Source: Collinsella sp.
Lineage (GTDB): Bacteria; Actinomycetota; Coriobacteriia; Coriobacteriales; Coriobacteriaceae
Direction: 5' to 3'
DNA: 64,000 nt
Assembly: GCA_018382295.1 (NCBI GenBank)
Contig: JAGZQF010000005.1
Span: 16,507 to 80,506 of the forward strand
Position 1 is the first letter of the stretch; each line of letters starts with the position of its first letter. Shown piece by piece: positions 36,242 to 45,407 of this stretch. The notes below the pieces were generated by a model. The model saw nothing but the letters and a program-made list of their open reading frames with translations. It made no database searches and was not told the DNA's origin. Both the position numbers and the translations under genes were made by a program.

Positions 36242-36247
36242 TATAAT
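36242..36247 (+). promoter_or_regulatory. Candidate -10 box of the EIIA gene
   Basis: A perfect TATAAT lies 50 bp before the ATG at 36297. A weak -35-like TTAGTT is 17 bp upstream. Confidence 0.45.
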
Positions 36248-36296
36248 CACCATAGGCATGCGCACTACGTTGCGCTTAATCAAGAGGAGAAAACGT

Positions 36297-36833
36297 ATGG
36301 GTCTGTTTGACATGTTCAAGAAGAAGGCTGAGCCCGCGGCTGCCGCTGCTCCTGCCTCCATCTCTGCTTCTGCCGGCGCCGACGTGCTGTGCTCGCCCGT
36401 CAAGGGCAAGGTCATCAAGATGGCCGACGTGCCCGATCCCGTCTTTGGTGGCGAGGTCCTGGGCAAGGGCTGCGCCGTGTGGCCCGAGGACGATCTGGTC
36501 TACGCTCCCTGTGACGGCAAGGTTACCGTCACCATGGGTCACGCTGTGGGCCTGCAGTCCGATAGCGGCATCGAGGTCCTGGTGCACGTTGGCGTCGATA
36601 CCGTCAACATGAACGGCGACGGCTTCGAGGGCTTCGTCAAGGCCGACGACGTCGTGAAGGCCGGCCAGCCCATGCTCAAGATCGACCGCGCCAAGATTGC
36701 CGCTGCCGGTTACAAGGACTGCGTCGTCGTGGCCGTGTCCAACACCGCCGAGTTCGCCGATGTCGAGCTTGCCGTCGAGGCCGACTCCGCTGTCGCCGCC
36801 GGTGACGCCATCGTCAAGGTCGTCCGCAAGTAA
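36297..36833 (+). CDS. PTS glucose-family EIIA, stand-alone
   Basis: 178 residues from the ATG at 36297 after GAGGAGA. An Ala/Pro-rich N-terminal linker precedes a Crr-like domain. His82 in MGHAVGL and His97 in VHVGVDTV correspond to the two active-site histidines; His97 should carry the phosphate from HPr. The EIIBC at 16020 lacks its own EIIA, so this protein is a plausible partner. It could also act in regulation as glucose EIIA does. A strong terminator follows. Confidence 0.9.
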   Translation: MGLFDMFKKKAEPAAAAAPASISASAGADVLCSPVKGKVIKMADVPDPVFGGEVLGKGCAVWPEDDLVYAPCDGKVTVTMGHAVGLQSDSGIEVLVHVGVDTVNMNGDGFEGFVKADDVVKAGQPMLKIDRAKIAAAGYKDCVVVAVSNTAEFADVELAVEADSAVAAGDAIVKVVRK

Positions 36834-36855
36834 ATCGCGGCATCGCATGATGTCT

Positions 36856-36889
36856 AAGGGTGGTCGGATTGTCCGGCCACCCTTTTTTA
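36856..36889 (+). terminator. Terminator of the EIIA gene
   Basis: AAGGGTGGTCGGA pairs with TCCGGCCACCCTT, followed by T6. Confidence 0.85.
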
Positions 36890-37069
36890 TTGCACGGTAC
36901 GGATGTGTTTTATTGCACGTTGGGCGGGCTTGCAAACCGTTCGGACGCTAAAACGAACCGACCGCGCCTTCGTGCCGTCGAGGGTGTTCATAAGTGGATA
37001 GTATGGGCTTACTTATTACAACGTGCGCCGTGTCTGGGAAGCGCGGTGCCGCTTATTGGGAGGAACAAC

Positions 37070-37627
37070 ATGAAAAAGAAGCTGCTGCTTGCGCCCCTCA
37101 TGGCCGTCTTGGTTGCGTGCGTGGTCGTGCTCTCCGGCTGCGGAGGCCCTTCGATCGAAGAGCTCATCACCGAGGACCTTACGACTCAGTTCGATGAGGT
37201 CAAAAACGGTGGTGACGATTTCCTCTCTGGCCTGGAGGAGGCTTCGGGCGACGAGTTCGAGCAGCTGGGTATCGATCCCAAGGAGTATGCCAAGACCTAC
37301 CTCGAGGGCTTTGACTACGAGATCGGCGACGTGACGGTCGACGAGGACAAGGGCGTTGCAACCGCCGAGGTCTCCATCACCTGCAAGTCCATGAACAAGA
37401 TCGTCGAGGACTTCTCCACCCAGTATCAGGAGAAGGTCGCTGCACTCGACACGGTTCCTTCCGATGACGAGCTGTACAAGATGGCCGGCCAGGTGATGGT
37501 CGATGTGACCAAGGCCACCGAGCCCAGGAAGACCACGGTTATCTTCAAGTACACCTGCAACGATGACGGCGAGTGGTCTGCCGACGACTCCGTCAACTCC
37601 GAGATGATGGATGCGATGCTGAGCTAG
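37070..37627 (+). CDS. Predicted lipoprotein (DUF5105-like)
   Basis: 185 residues from the ATG at 37070 after GGGAGGAAC. The signal peptide ends LSGC and lipidation is expected on Cys24. The mature part (YAKTYLEGFDYEIGDVTVD, VATAEVSITCKSM) resembles DUF5105-type lipoproteins of Firmicutes and Coriobacteria. No catalytic motif is present. It is monocistronic and ends next to a composite repeat element. Confidence 0.7.
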   Translation: MKKKLLLAPLMAVLVACVVVLSGCGGPSIEELITEDLTTQFDEVKNGGDDFLSGLEEASGDEFEQLGIDPKEYAKTYLEGFDYEIGDVTVDEDKGVATAEVSITCKSMNKIVEDFSTQYQEKVAALDTVPSDDELYKMAGQVMVDVTKATEPRKTTVIFKYTCNDDGEWSADDSVNSEMMDAMLS

Positions 37628-37630
37628 TTT

Positions 37631-37862
37631 GTTGCGGCGTTTTACCAAACGCCGCAACTGCTCGACGCTGCGCGGGCACCAGAGCGACAACTTGTCATTC
37701 AAAGAGGACGGCATGACCAGAAGGTCTATGCCGTCCTCTTTTCATGCCAATTTGTTCGCTCTGGTGCCCGCTCGCTGTCCGTCCTCTACCTGCGGCGTTG
37801 CCATGGTAGTCATTGGGGCGGCACTTGGGGACGTTCCTTTTCTGCCGGCAGTTGGGGACACT
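37631..37862. repeat. Composite hairpin element, copy B
   Basis: Stem 1 at 37631-37658 pairs GTTGCGGCGTTT with AAACGCCGCAAC. Stem 2 pairs AAAGAGGACGGCAT (37701-37714) with ATGCCGTCCTCTTT (37728-37741). Outer arms extend to GCGGGCACCAGAGCGAC / GCTCTGGTGCCCGC. Stem sequences differ from copy A but pairing is kept. AGTCATTGGGG-type sequence follows. Confidence 0.85.
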
Positions 37863-37891
37863 CCTTGCGCCAGCGTTGCATCGAATGCTCG

Positions 37892-38061
37892 GGAAAATAC
37901 GAGCCGGTATTTGGCCGAATAGCGGGTCGCGGTTTCCGGATGGGGTGGGTTGTGGAAAGTGCGACCCGGAATATTGCTCTGAAACGGGATGCCGTTTCCC
38001 CGACAAGGCTCAACCGGAAAGCGCATCCCATTCTGGGGCGGCAAAACGGGATGCGCTTTCC
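37892..38061. repeat. Tandem array of three 46-bp palindromes, 62-bp period
   Basis: Units lie at 37892-37937, 37954-37999 and 38016-38061. Each starts GGAAA and ends TTTCC and is exactly 46 bp; the starts are 62 bp apart. A homologous four-unit array is at 52720-52950. No gene is present between 37628 and 38102. Confidence 0.9.
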
Positions 38062-38102
38062 GCGCGACAGAATCTATGCAGCCGTGTTGAGCGACAGCCC
38101 CG

Positions 38103-38771
38103 CTACTCGCCCAGAATCAGCGCCGAGAGCTCGTCTTGGGTGTCCACCACGTAGTCGGCGCCGGCGGCTTTCAGCTCTGCGCGGCCGCGGAAGCCCCAGC
38201 TGACACCGGCGCTCTTGAGGCCGGCATTGTGACCGGTCAGGATATCGACATTGGAATCGCCTACATAGAGTGTGGTTGCCGGATCGGCGCCTAGCTCTTT
38301 CATCACATGCAGCGTAACAGGCGCCTCGGGCTTGGGAGGAAACGCATCGACTCGGCCCTGCACCAGCGCAAAGCGCTCGGAACCAAAGTATTTCTCGATA
38401 AGCGAAACCGCCGAGACGTGGTCCTTGTTGGTGAGCACGGCAAGCTGCACGCCCGCGGCGCGCAGGCGGTCGAGCATCTCGATAGTACCGGCATAGGGGG
38501 CAGTGTGGTCCTCCTTGTGCTCGCCGTAATAGGCCCTAAACTCGGCAAGCGTCTGCTCAAACACGCGGCCGTCGCCCGCGTACTCGGCGGGCATAAAGCG
38601 CTCGACCAGTTTGAGCATGCCGTTTCCCACCTTGTAGCGGTACTCGTCCACGGCAAACGTGGGCCAGCCGTGCATCTCGCAGGTATGGTTGCCGGCGGCC
38701 GCCAGATCCTCGAGCGTGTTGAGGATGGTGCCGTCCAAATCAAAAATCACATGGGAAAACGCTGCTGCCAT
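38103..38771 (-). CDS. HAD-superfamily phosphatase, phosphoglycolate phosphatase-like
   Basis: 222 residues from the ATG at 38771 after CAGGAG. Motif I is VIFDLDGTILN, motif II VLTNKD, and motif III/IV lies in LYVGDSNVDI. The helical cap sits between motifs I and II, as in Gph/PgmB-type enzymes. It would hydrolyse a small phosphate ester, perhaps phosphoglycolate. It follows hypE on the same strand with a 126-bp gap and may be read from the same transcript. Confidence 0.82.
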   Translation of the reverse strand: MAAAFSHVIFDLDGTILNTLEDLAAAGNHTCEMHGWPTFAVDEYRYKVGNGMLKLVERFMPAEYAGDGRVFEQTLAEFRAYYGEHKEDHTAPYAGTIEMLDRLRAAGVQLAVLTNKDHVSAVSLIEKYFGSERFALVQGRVDAFPPKPEAPVTLHVMKELGADPATTLYVGDSNVDILTGHNAGLKSAGVSWGFRGRAELKAAGADYVVDTQDELSALILGE

Positions 38772-38897
38772 GGGTGCTCCTGCCGTTTGAGTTGTAAAGC
38801 GCACCCCATGATACTGGCCCTGCACGTCGGGCGTGCCTGGAATCTGAATATCTGTAACAACCTTGAGTTGCACTGCGGCGGCTGCGCGCCATGTCCG

Positions 38898-39932
38898 CTA
38901 GCAAATCCTCGGCAGCTGCTCTCCCACGAGCATGTCGAGGATACGCGTCGAGCCCCAGCCGGTGCGCACGCGAACGGCGGGACGAGCACCTTCGGCGACC
39001 GGCAGCACGCGACCGATGATGGCGGCGTTCTCGCCGTAGCGGGCGGCACGCATGGCTGCTAGCGCCGCGTCGGCCTGCTCGGCTGGCACCACGGCGACCA
39101 TCTTGCCCTCGTTGGCAACCTGCAGCACGTCGTAGCCGAGCATCTCGCAGGCGGCCTGCACGTCGGGGCGCACGGGTACGGCGTCCTCGTCAATCTCCAT
39201 GGCAACGCCGCTGGCCTGGGCAAACTCGTTGAGCGTGGATGCCAGGCCACCGCGCGTGGGGTCGCGGAAGCAACGCGTGTCGGGGGCGGCGGCCAGCACG
39301 TCGGCAATCAGGTGGTTGAGGGGCGCGGCGTCGCTCTCGATGCTGCTCGAGAACGCCAGGCCCTCGCGCTGGCTCATGATGGCGATGCCGTGGTCGCCCA
39401 GCGTGCCCGAGACCAGGACGACGTCGCCGGGCTGGCAGCTGGCGCCGCTGAGCGTCACGCCCGCGGGAACCTCGCCCACGCCGGCGGTGTTGATGTAGAC
39501 GCCGTCAGCTCCGCCGCGCTCGACCACCTTGGTGTCGCCGGTGATGATTTTGACGCCCGCCTCGCGCGCCGTCTCGGCCATGGTCTGCACAATCTGGCGC
39601 AGCTTATCCATAGGATAGCCCTCTTCGAGGATAAAGCCGCACGAAAGGAAGCGCACGTTGGCACCCGAGGTCGCAACATCGTTGACGGTTCCGCACACGG
39701 CGAGCCTGCCGATATTGCCGCCGGGAAAGAACTGCGGCGTCACCACAAAGCTGTCGGTCGACATGGCGATGTGCCCGCTCGCGGGCAGGGCGGCGACACC
39801 GGCATCGTTGCCTTCGAGCAGCTCGGGCGACCCAAAGGCATCCAGAAAGACCTCGTCGATAATGCGCTTCATCATCTGCCCGCCGGAGCCGTGGCCCAGC
39901 AGGACAGTGCTATCGGTGACGCTATGGGACAT
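38898..39932 (-). CDS. hypE: Hydrogenase maturation protein HypE
   Basis: 344 residues, normal length. The N-terminus GHGSGGQMMKRIIDEVF is the AIR-synthase-like signature. The C-terminus ends in PRIC, whose last Cys is carbamoylated and dehydrated to thiocyanate, the source of the CN ligand of [NiFe]-hydrogenase. It works with HypF, and passes cyanide to HypC-HypD. It lies 29 bp after hypD on the same strand. Confidence 0.95.
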   Translation of the reverse strand: MSHSVTDSTVLLGHGSGGQMMKRIIDEVFLDAFGSPELLEGNDAGVAALPASGHIAMSTDSFVVTPQFFPGGNIGRLAVCGTVNDVATSGANVRFLSCGFILEEGYPMDKLRQIVQTMAETAREAGVKIITGDTKVVERGGADGVYINTAGVGEVPAGVTLSGASCQPGDVVLVSGTLGDHGIAIMSQREGLAFSSSIESDAAPLNHLIADVLAAAPDTRCFRDPTRGGLASTLNEFAQASGVAMEIDEDAVPVRPDVQAACEMLGYDVLQVANEGKMVAVVPAEQADAALAAMRAARYGENAAIIGRVLPVAEGARPAVRVRTGWGSTRILDMLVGEQLPRIC

Positions 39933-39961
39933 ATCGAAAACTCCAATCGAGGGTGTTTGGG

Positions 39962-41074
39962 CTAGTCATGATAACGATAATGTGCCGCGCAGCTGCCTTC
40001 CGAGCTCACCATGCACGGGCCAACAGGATGCTCGGGCGTGCAGGCGTGGCCGAACAACGGGCAGTCGCTCGGCGCGATTGCCCCGCGCAGCACGTCGCCG
40101 CAACGGCATCCGCGCGGCTCGACCGTCGGCTCGATCGGAACGTCAAAGCGAACGCGGGCATCAAAGCGCGAGAACTCGGGGCGGATGGAAAGGCCCGAGT
40201 TGGCAATCGGCCCCAGCCCGCGCCACGTGGTGTCGCATGGCTCAAACACCTGCTCGACCAGCTGGCGCGCCACGGGGTTGCCGTCTGCGTTGACGCCACG
40301 GCGGTAGGCGTTGTCAATCGCCGGCCTGTCCTCGACAACCATCTGGACCAGCATGCAGATGCCCTGCAGGATATCGACCGGTTCAAATCCCGTGACCACA
40401 CCCGGGGTATTGAATTCGTCGACCAAAAAGCTAAAGGGCGCCAAGCCCGTGATGGTGGCGACGTGTCCCGGCAGGATAAAGCCGTCGATGGCGGTCTCGG
40501 GATCGTTAGCGATGGCGCGCAACGCCGGCGGCGTGGTCTTGTGGGCGCAATAGACCGAGAAGTTCAAAAGCCCGCGCGCTTCGGCCTCCAAGATGGCGGC
40601 GGCGATGGTGGGCGTTGTGGTCTCAAAGCCCACGCCCATAAAAATAACCGGGCGATCGGGGTTTTGCTCGGCAATGTCGAGTGCATCGAGCGGGGAGTAC
40701 ACAATGCGAATGTCACGCCCTGCCGCCTTTTGTGCAGCGAGCGAGGTGGACGATCCGGGCACGCGCATCATGTCGCCAAAGGTGGTGATGATGGCGCCGT
40801 CTATGTTGGCGAGCGCGATTGCGTGGTCGATGTCGCGGTTGGCGGTGACGCAGACGGGGCAGCCCGGGCCGCTCAGCAGCTTGAGCCCGGCCGGCATAAT
40901 GGAGCGAAAGCCATAGCGCCCGATGCTCACGGTATGCGTGCCGCAGACTTCCATAAGGTTGATGGTGCGGTCGCCGACAAGCTCATGAATGCGCTCGATG
41001 AGCTCGCGAGCCAGCTTGGGATCGCGGAATGCCGAGAAATCGATACCGGAGCGCGCCGGCTGCTCGGGCGCCAC
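39962..41074 (-). CDS. hypD: Hydrogenase maturation protein HypD
   Basis: 370 residues. Conserved motifs include MEVCGTHT, GPGCPVCVTANRDID, GFETTTP, and a C-terminal Cys cluster (GCRCGDVLRG, CPLFGHAC) that ligates a [4Fe-4S] cluster. HypD is the scaffold on which Fe(CN)2CO is assembled with HypC. Its start overlaps the hypC stop by one base. Confidence 0.95.
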   Translation of the reverse strand: MAPEQPARSGIDFSAFRDPKLARELIERIHELVGDRTINLMEVCGTHTVSIGRYGFRSIMPAGLKLLSGPGCPVCVTANRDIDHAIALANIDGAIITTFGDMMRVPGSSTSLAAQKAAGRDIRIVYSPLDALDIAEQNPDRPVIFMGVGFETTTPTIAAAILEAEARGLLNFSVYCAHKTTPPALRAIANDPETAIDGFILPGHVATITGLAPFSFLVDEFNTPGVVTGFEPVDILQGICMLVQMVVEDRPAIDNAYRRGVNADGNPVARQLVEQVFEPCDTTWRGLGPIANSGLSIRPEFSRFDARVRFDVPIEPTVEPRGCRCGDVLRGAIAPSDCPLFGHACTPEHPVGPCMVSSEGSCAAHYRYHD

Positions 41075-41334
41075 TAGTAAGCCTCCGCCGGGTTGGTGGT
41101 CAGCTGGTCTTCTTCGACCAGCTCGGACATGGCATTAACAAGCTCGAGCGTTTCCTGTGCTTCCTGCTCGTCGACAATCTGGATGCCAAAGCCGGCGTGT
41201 ACGAGAATATAGTCGCCAACCTGCGCCGTCGGCACGAGTCGCAGCGACACGGGGCGCTCGATGCCCATCATGTCGACGGTGGCCTTGAGGTCGTCGTCGC
41301 GTTTGACTACTTTACCGGGAACGGCAAGGCACAT
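41074..41334 (-). CDS. hypC: Hydrogenase maturation chaperone HypC
   Basis: 86 residues starting MCLAVPGKVV; Cys2 is the invariant residue that binds iron with HypD. It is translationally coupled to hypD. A gap of about 130 bp separates it from hypF upstream. Confidence 0.95.
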   Translation of the reverse strand: MCLAVPGKVVKRDDDLKATVDMMGIERPVSLRLVPTAQVGDYILVHAGFGIQIVDEQEAQETLELVNAMSELVEEDQLTTNPAEAY

Positions 41335-41465
41335 ATTGTTCCCCTTTTATACGCTTTGCGCTGGACGGGCGCTCAATAATCCATCAGTTGATGGTAGCGC
41401 TCGCGGGCGCTGCGGGCAAACGCGCTACACCTGTGAGACGGCGGCTTGCGGGCTGGCCGAACAGC

Positions 41466-43937
41466 CTACTGCGATGCAACCTGCGCAAGACGAGCGCTTG
41501 CGACTGCTGCCTGACCGTAGGCGATGCAGCCGTCATTGACGGGTACGGTGTGGGGGACAAGGACAGTAAGGCCTGCGCTTTTGAGCTCGCGGGCGAGGAG
41601 CTGAAGCAGAAGTCGGTTCATGAAGACGCCGCCCGAGAGCGCGACGGTGTCGATGCCCTCGTGCACGCAGATATCGCTGGCGATGCGCGCCGAGGAGCGC
41701 GCGACGGAGACATGGAAATCGAGTGCGAGCCTGTCGGCGGGCGCTCCGGCTTCAATTCCTCCCAAAAGTGCCTCAAAGAGTGCTTTCTGGTCCAGAACAT
41801 AGGGGCCGTCCAGCCACGATGGGCCAGATGCGAAATAGCCGGCGTTGTTGTCGGGAAAATGGGCGATTTCGTTGTCGAGCGCGCGCCAGGCGGCAGCCTC
41901 AAGCTCGATGGCGGGTTCGCCCTCGTAGGTTGCCTTGTCGCAGATGCCCAGAATTGCTGCCGCGGCATCAAAGAGACGCCCCATGCTGCTGGTACGCGGG
42001 CTGTTGATGCCGCGCTCGATCATGGTGGCTGTCACGCTGCGCGTTTGCTCGTCGAGGCTGTCCAAAAGCCGAGCGGCACCTGGGTGCTCGAGCAGACCGA
42101 GCTCACTGAGCAGGGCAAAGGCGTTGCGGCGGGCGTCGCGCACGGAGGCCGCCCCGCCGGGGAGCGCCCAGGTGCGCAAATGCGCGGCGCGTTCAAAGCC
42201 GCCAAGGCTGGCAACAAGAAACTCGCCGCCCCAAATGGTCCCATCGGTGCCGGCGCCGGTGCCGTCAAAGGCGATGCCAAGGACGCGCGCGTCGGTTGTA
42301 AGCTGGCCCGCGGCGATGGCCTCGGCCATTACGCTCGCGATATGCGCATGATGGTGCTGCACCTCGACGAGCGGCAGATTGCATTTTCGCGCTTGCTCGC
42401 GCGCCCACTGGCCCGATAGATAGCTGGGGTGTACATCGCAGGCCAAGGCGGCGGGCGCCAAATCAAAGAGATCTTCCAAGCGCGTGCGCGCGGCGTTCCA
42501 GGCATCGAAGGTCCCGCCGTTTTCAACATCGCCGATATGCTGCGACACAAAACAGGGCGCCTCGCCGTTCGTCCCTTCACGTGTGAGCGCAATCGTGGCC
42601 TTTTGTTGTGGCCCGCAGGCGAGCACGCAGGACGGAGCGCCGTCGAGCGCCGGCAACGGCAGCGGCTGGGGTGCATATCCCCGAGCGCGGCGCACGGGCA
42701 TAACGGCGCCGTCGACCACGCGCACCACGGAATCGTCATAGCGCGAGAGAATCGCGCGGTCGTTACCGAGCAACGCGTCGGCGATGCCGGCGGCAACGAG
42801 GTGTTCCCAGGCAAGGTCGTCGTCGGTCTCGATGGGTTCTTCGCTCAGGTTTCCGCTGGTCATGACGAGCGCGTGCATACCGCAGACTTCTGCCGCGGCA
42901 AGCAACAGATGTTGAAGCGGCGTATAGGGGAGCATGACGCCGAGCTCGGGCAGGTCGTGCGCGACAGATGGCGCGAGGGCGAGGATGTCGGGGGAACCGT
43001 CGTTGTCCTCGCTAACAGTGCGCCGGCGCAGCAGCACGATGGGGCGGATACTGCCAGCGAGCAGATCGCGTTCAGCATCATCGATATGACACAGGCGCTC
43101 GGTATCAGCAAGACTACGTACCATGACGGCAAGTGGTTTGTTGCCGCGGCGTTTGCGACGGCGCAACTCGGCCACCGCCTGCTCGTTGGCAGCGTCACAG
43201 GCTAGATGGAATCCGCCCAGGCCCTTGATGGCGACGATGCCACCGCTGGCCAGCAGCTCAACGCAGCGCTCGATGATAGCGTCGCTGGCCTCGCGTGTGG
43301 TGCCGACGGCCGGTGTCGCGGACGAATTCCCGCACGCATTGCCGTTTACAGCCTCGCGCCACGTAATATGCGGCCCGCAATCAAAGCAGGCATCGGGCTG
43401 CGCGTGAAAACGCCGGTCGAGTGGGTCGACATACTCCGCAGCGCACTTGGGACACATGGGAAAACAATCCATCGACGTGGCCGCTCGGTCATAAGGCAGC
43501 GATCGGATGATGGTAAAGCGTGGGCCGCAGTTAGTGCAGTTGATAAAGGGGTAGTGATAGCGTCGGTCGGCGGGATCGAACAATTCGCGCAGGCAATCGT
43601 CACAGGTGGCGATATCGGGCGAGACGAGCGTCGTGTGCGCGGTCTGGTCCTGCGACGCCACAATGTGAAAGCCCTGCTCATCGGCAGCGCTCCAGCCGCC
43701 AGGCTCCAAATCCGCAATATCGACTCGCTCAACGCGAGCTGCCGCAGGCGCATGCTCAGAAAGCGCGGCAACAAAAGCATCGAGCGCATCGGCCAAAGCG
43801 TGCGCCTCGATATGCACGCCGTCGCCCGCATTGAGCACCCATCCACAAATGCCATGTGCCATGGCCTCGCGATACACAAACGGTCGCATGCCAACGCCCT
43901 GCACAATGCCCGTTACATGGATATGCGCATGTCGCAT
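41466..43937 (-). CDS. hypF: Carbamoyltransferase HypF
   Basis: 823 residues from the ATG at 43937 after AAGGAGGG. Domain order is acylphosphatase-like (VTGIVQGVGMRPFVYREA), two zinc fingers (CDDC, CTNC, CPKC, CFDC), a YrdC-like nucleotide-binding domain (IVAIKGLGGFHLACDA) and a Kae1-like domain with HHHAHIASVMAE and LGIAFDGTGAGTDG. It makes the carbamoyl adduct from carbamoyl phosphate and transfers it to HypE. It lies between nikR and hypC on the same strand. Confidence 0.95.
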   Translation of the reverse strand: MRHAHIHVTGIVQGVGMRPFVYREAMAHGICGWVLNAGDGVHIEAHALADALDAFVAALSEHAPAAARVERVDIADLEPGGWSAADEQGFHIVASQDQTAHTTLVSPDIATCDDCLRELFDPADRRYHYPFINCTNCGPRFTIIRSLPYDRAATSMDCFPMCPKCAAEYVDPLDRRFHAQPDACFDCGPHITWREAVNGNACGNSSATPAVGTTREASDAIIERCVELLASGGIVAIKGLGGFHLACDAANEQAVAELRRRKRRGNKPLAVMVRSLADTERLCHIDDAERDLLAGSIRPIVLLRRRTVSEDNDGSPDILALAPSVAHDLPELGVMLPYTPLQHLLLAAAEVCGMHALVMTSGNLSEEPIETDDDLAWEHLVAAGIADALLGNDRAILSRYDDSVVRVVDGAVMPVRRARGYAPQPLPLPALDGAPSCVLACGPQQKATIALTREGTNGEAPCFVSQHIGDVENGGTFDAWNAARTRLEDLFDLAPAALACDVHPSYLSGQWAREQARKCNLPLVEVQHHHAHIASVMAEAIAAGQLTTDARVLGIAFDGTGAGTDGTIWGGEFLVASLGGFERAAHLRTWALPGGAASVRDARRNAFALLSELGLLEHPGAARLLDSLDEQTRSVTATMIERGINSPRTSSMGRLFDAAAAILGICDKATYEGEPAIELEAAAWRALDNEIAHFPDNNAGYFASGPSWLDGPYVLDQKALFEALLGGIEAGAPADRLALDFHVSVARSSARIASDICVHEGIDTVALSGGVFMNRLLLQLLARELKSAGLTVLVPHTVPVNDGCIAYGQAAVASARLAQVASQ

Positions 43938-43966
43938 GCGACCCTCCTTCGTTGAAATGTGTGCTG

Positions 43967-44479
43967 TTACAGCCCCAGGCTCTGCTTGGTGGCGGCGCAC
44001 GTGAGCTCGCCGTGCTTAACGCCGCGCAGGCCCAGCAGGCGGTCGGCTAGTTCGTAGACGCGCTCGCCGCGACCCTTGAGTGCCAGGATTTCCAAGCAGT
44101 TGTGGTGATCCAAATGCACGTGCATCGTCGATACGATCTCGTCGGTGTAGTCGTGCTGCACCTCGTCCAGGCGGCGCGTCAGATCGCCGGTGTGATGGTC
44201 GTAGATCATGGTGAGCGACCCGATAACGTGCTCATCGGGCGTGCGCATCTGCTCTTTGGCGATCGAGGCGCGAATCAAATCGCGCACGGCCTCGGAGCGG
44301 TTGGCCACGTCGCCGCGGCGCCCGATCTGCTCGTCAAAACGGCGCAGCAGGTCGTCGGGTGCGGTAACCGAAAAACGGACCAGCTCGGAGCCGGAGCCAC
44401 TACAGTGGCAGCCCGCGTCACCGTCCGCCCCATGCGGATGCTCGTGCTCGTACCCGCAGCAGTGCTCGTGTTCGGCCAC
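43967..44479 (-). CDS. nikR: Nickel-responsive regulator NikR with metal-rich N-terminal extension
   Basis: 170 residues starting at a GTG (44477-44479). A ribbon-helix-helix domain (ELVRFSVTAPDDLLRRFDEQ) is followed by the ACT-like nickel domain with a His in VQHDY, HVH and HHNC, matching the usual His-His-His-Cys site. Before the RHH domain is an unusual 30-residue stretch rich in His and Cys (EHEHCCGYEHEHPHG, then CHCSG). It would repress or control Ni-dependent genes. The neighbouring hyp genes fit a nickel-hydrogenase role. hypA and hypB are not in the window. Confidence 0.9.
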   Translation of the reverse strand: MAEHEHCCGYEHEHPHGADGDAGCHCSGSGSELVRFSVTAPDDLLRRFDEQIGRRGDVANRSEAVRDLIRASIAKEQMRTPDEHVIGSLTMIYDHHTGDLTRRLDEVQHDYTDEIVSTMHVHLDHHNCLEILALKGRGERVYELADRLLGLRGVKHGELTCAATKQSLGL

Positions 44480-44480
44480 C

Positions 44481-44729
44481 TTACACCAGCTTCACGGAGC
44501 CGACGGAGTTGTGGTCGGCCTCGATGGCTTCCTCGTAGCCCTCGAGCGCGTCATGCGCCTCGTGGAGCGCGGCCATGGCGGCCTCGAGCTTGGCGCCGAT
44601 GCGCTCCATGTCAAAATTCTCGGTCGCATGCAGCAGCTGATGGCTCCACTCGTGAGCGAGCTCGATGGTGTCGTCGACCTGCTTGACGCTCATGGCAAGC
44701 TGGCTCATGTTCATTCCAACATCATGCAT
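44481..44729 (-). CDS. Small helical protein encoded before nikR
   Basis: 82 residues, mostly helical (TIELAHEWSHQLLHATENF, AALHEAHDALEGYEEAI), with several His and acidic residues. It ends 1 bp before the nikR start, so it should be co-translated. No known domain was recognised. The His content and position hint at a metal-related role, but this is inference. Confidence 0.65.
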   Translation of the reverse strand: MHDVGMNMSQLAMSVKQVDDTIELAHEWSHQLLHATENFDMERIGAKLEAAMAALHEAHDALEGYEEAIEADHNSVGSVKLV

Positions 44730-44950
44730 GGGAAATCTCCTTTTGTATGGGGCAGTTCAGTGGTTCAGATTTTACTACGCCCGCTCTGCGCGCAGCTGCA
44801 TAAGAAAACGGGTACGAGTCTGTGCGACCCGCACCCGTTCACTGGGGGCTGTTTGTGATTACCATACTATCCGTGGTTGCACTCGGTGCATCCAGAAGTC
44901 CGGCGAGCGGTGCAAAAGCGCTCATAGACGGCGGGTAAGTAACAAGCGTA

Positions 44951-45271
44951 TTACAGATGCTTCTCCAGCAGCGCCTGCAGCCTCGTCTTGGGCAGAGCGC
45001 CAACCGAGCGGTCAATCTCCTCGCCGTTCTTAAACACAATCAGCGTGGGGATGCTCATGACGCCATACTTCATGGCCAGGTCCTGGTTGTCGTCGACGTT
45101 GCATTTGGCAACGGCAAGCTTGCCCGCCAGCTCATCGGCAACCTCGTCAACGATGGGCGAGAGGGATCGACAGGGCCCGCACCACGGTGCCCAAAAATCG
45201 ACCAGCACGGGTAGACTGTCGTTAACGATGGAATCGAAATTCTCGGGGGTAATCTGCTTAATGTCAGCCAT
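44951..45271 (-). CDS. trxA: Thioredoxin
   Basis: 106 residues from the ATG at 45271 after ATGGAGG. The active site WCGPC lies at about residues 28-32 in FWAPWCGPCRSL, with the cis-Pro in MSIPT. It is a standard cytoplasmic dithiol reductant. It is divergent from the next gene. Between this gene and the 82-residue gene (44730-44950) nothing was recognised. Confidence 0.95.
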   Translation of the reverse strand: MADIKQITPENFDSIVNDSLPVLVDFWAPWCGPCRSLSPIVDEVADELAGKLAVAKCNVDDNQDLAMKYGVMSIPTLIVFKNGEEIDRSVGALPKTRLQALLEKHL

Positions 45272-45373
45272 GGTGACCTCCATAATGTGACGCGGCTCAG
45301 CCGCGTAAAACTCAGTACGACCGTGCTTATACCCAGCCGCCCGCAAAGCAACCACTCGCGGGCAGCTCTTTTA

Positions 45374-45379
45374 TATAAT
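45374..45379 (+). promoter_or_regulatory. Candidate -10 box (TATAAT) of the 45408 gene
   Basis: A perfect TATAAT lies 28 bp before the ATG. No good -35 was found. Confidence 0.4.
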
Positions 45380-45407
45380 GGTGGGCACGCAAACGATTGG
45401 AGAGCGC

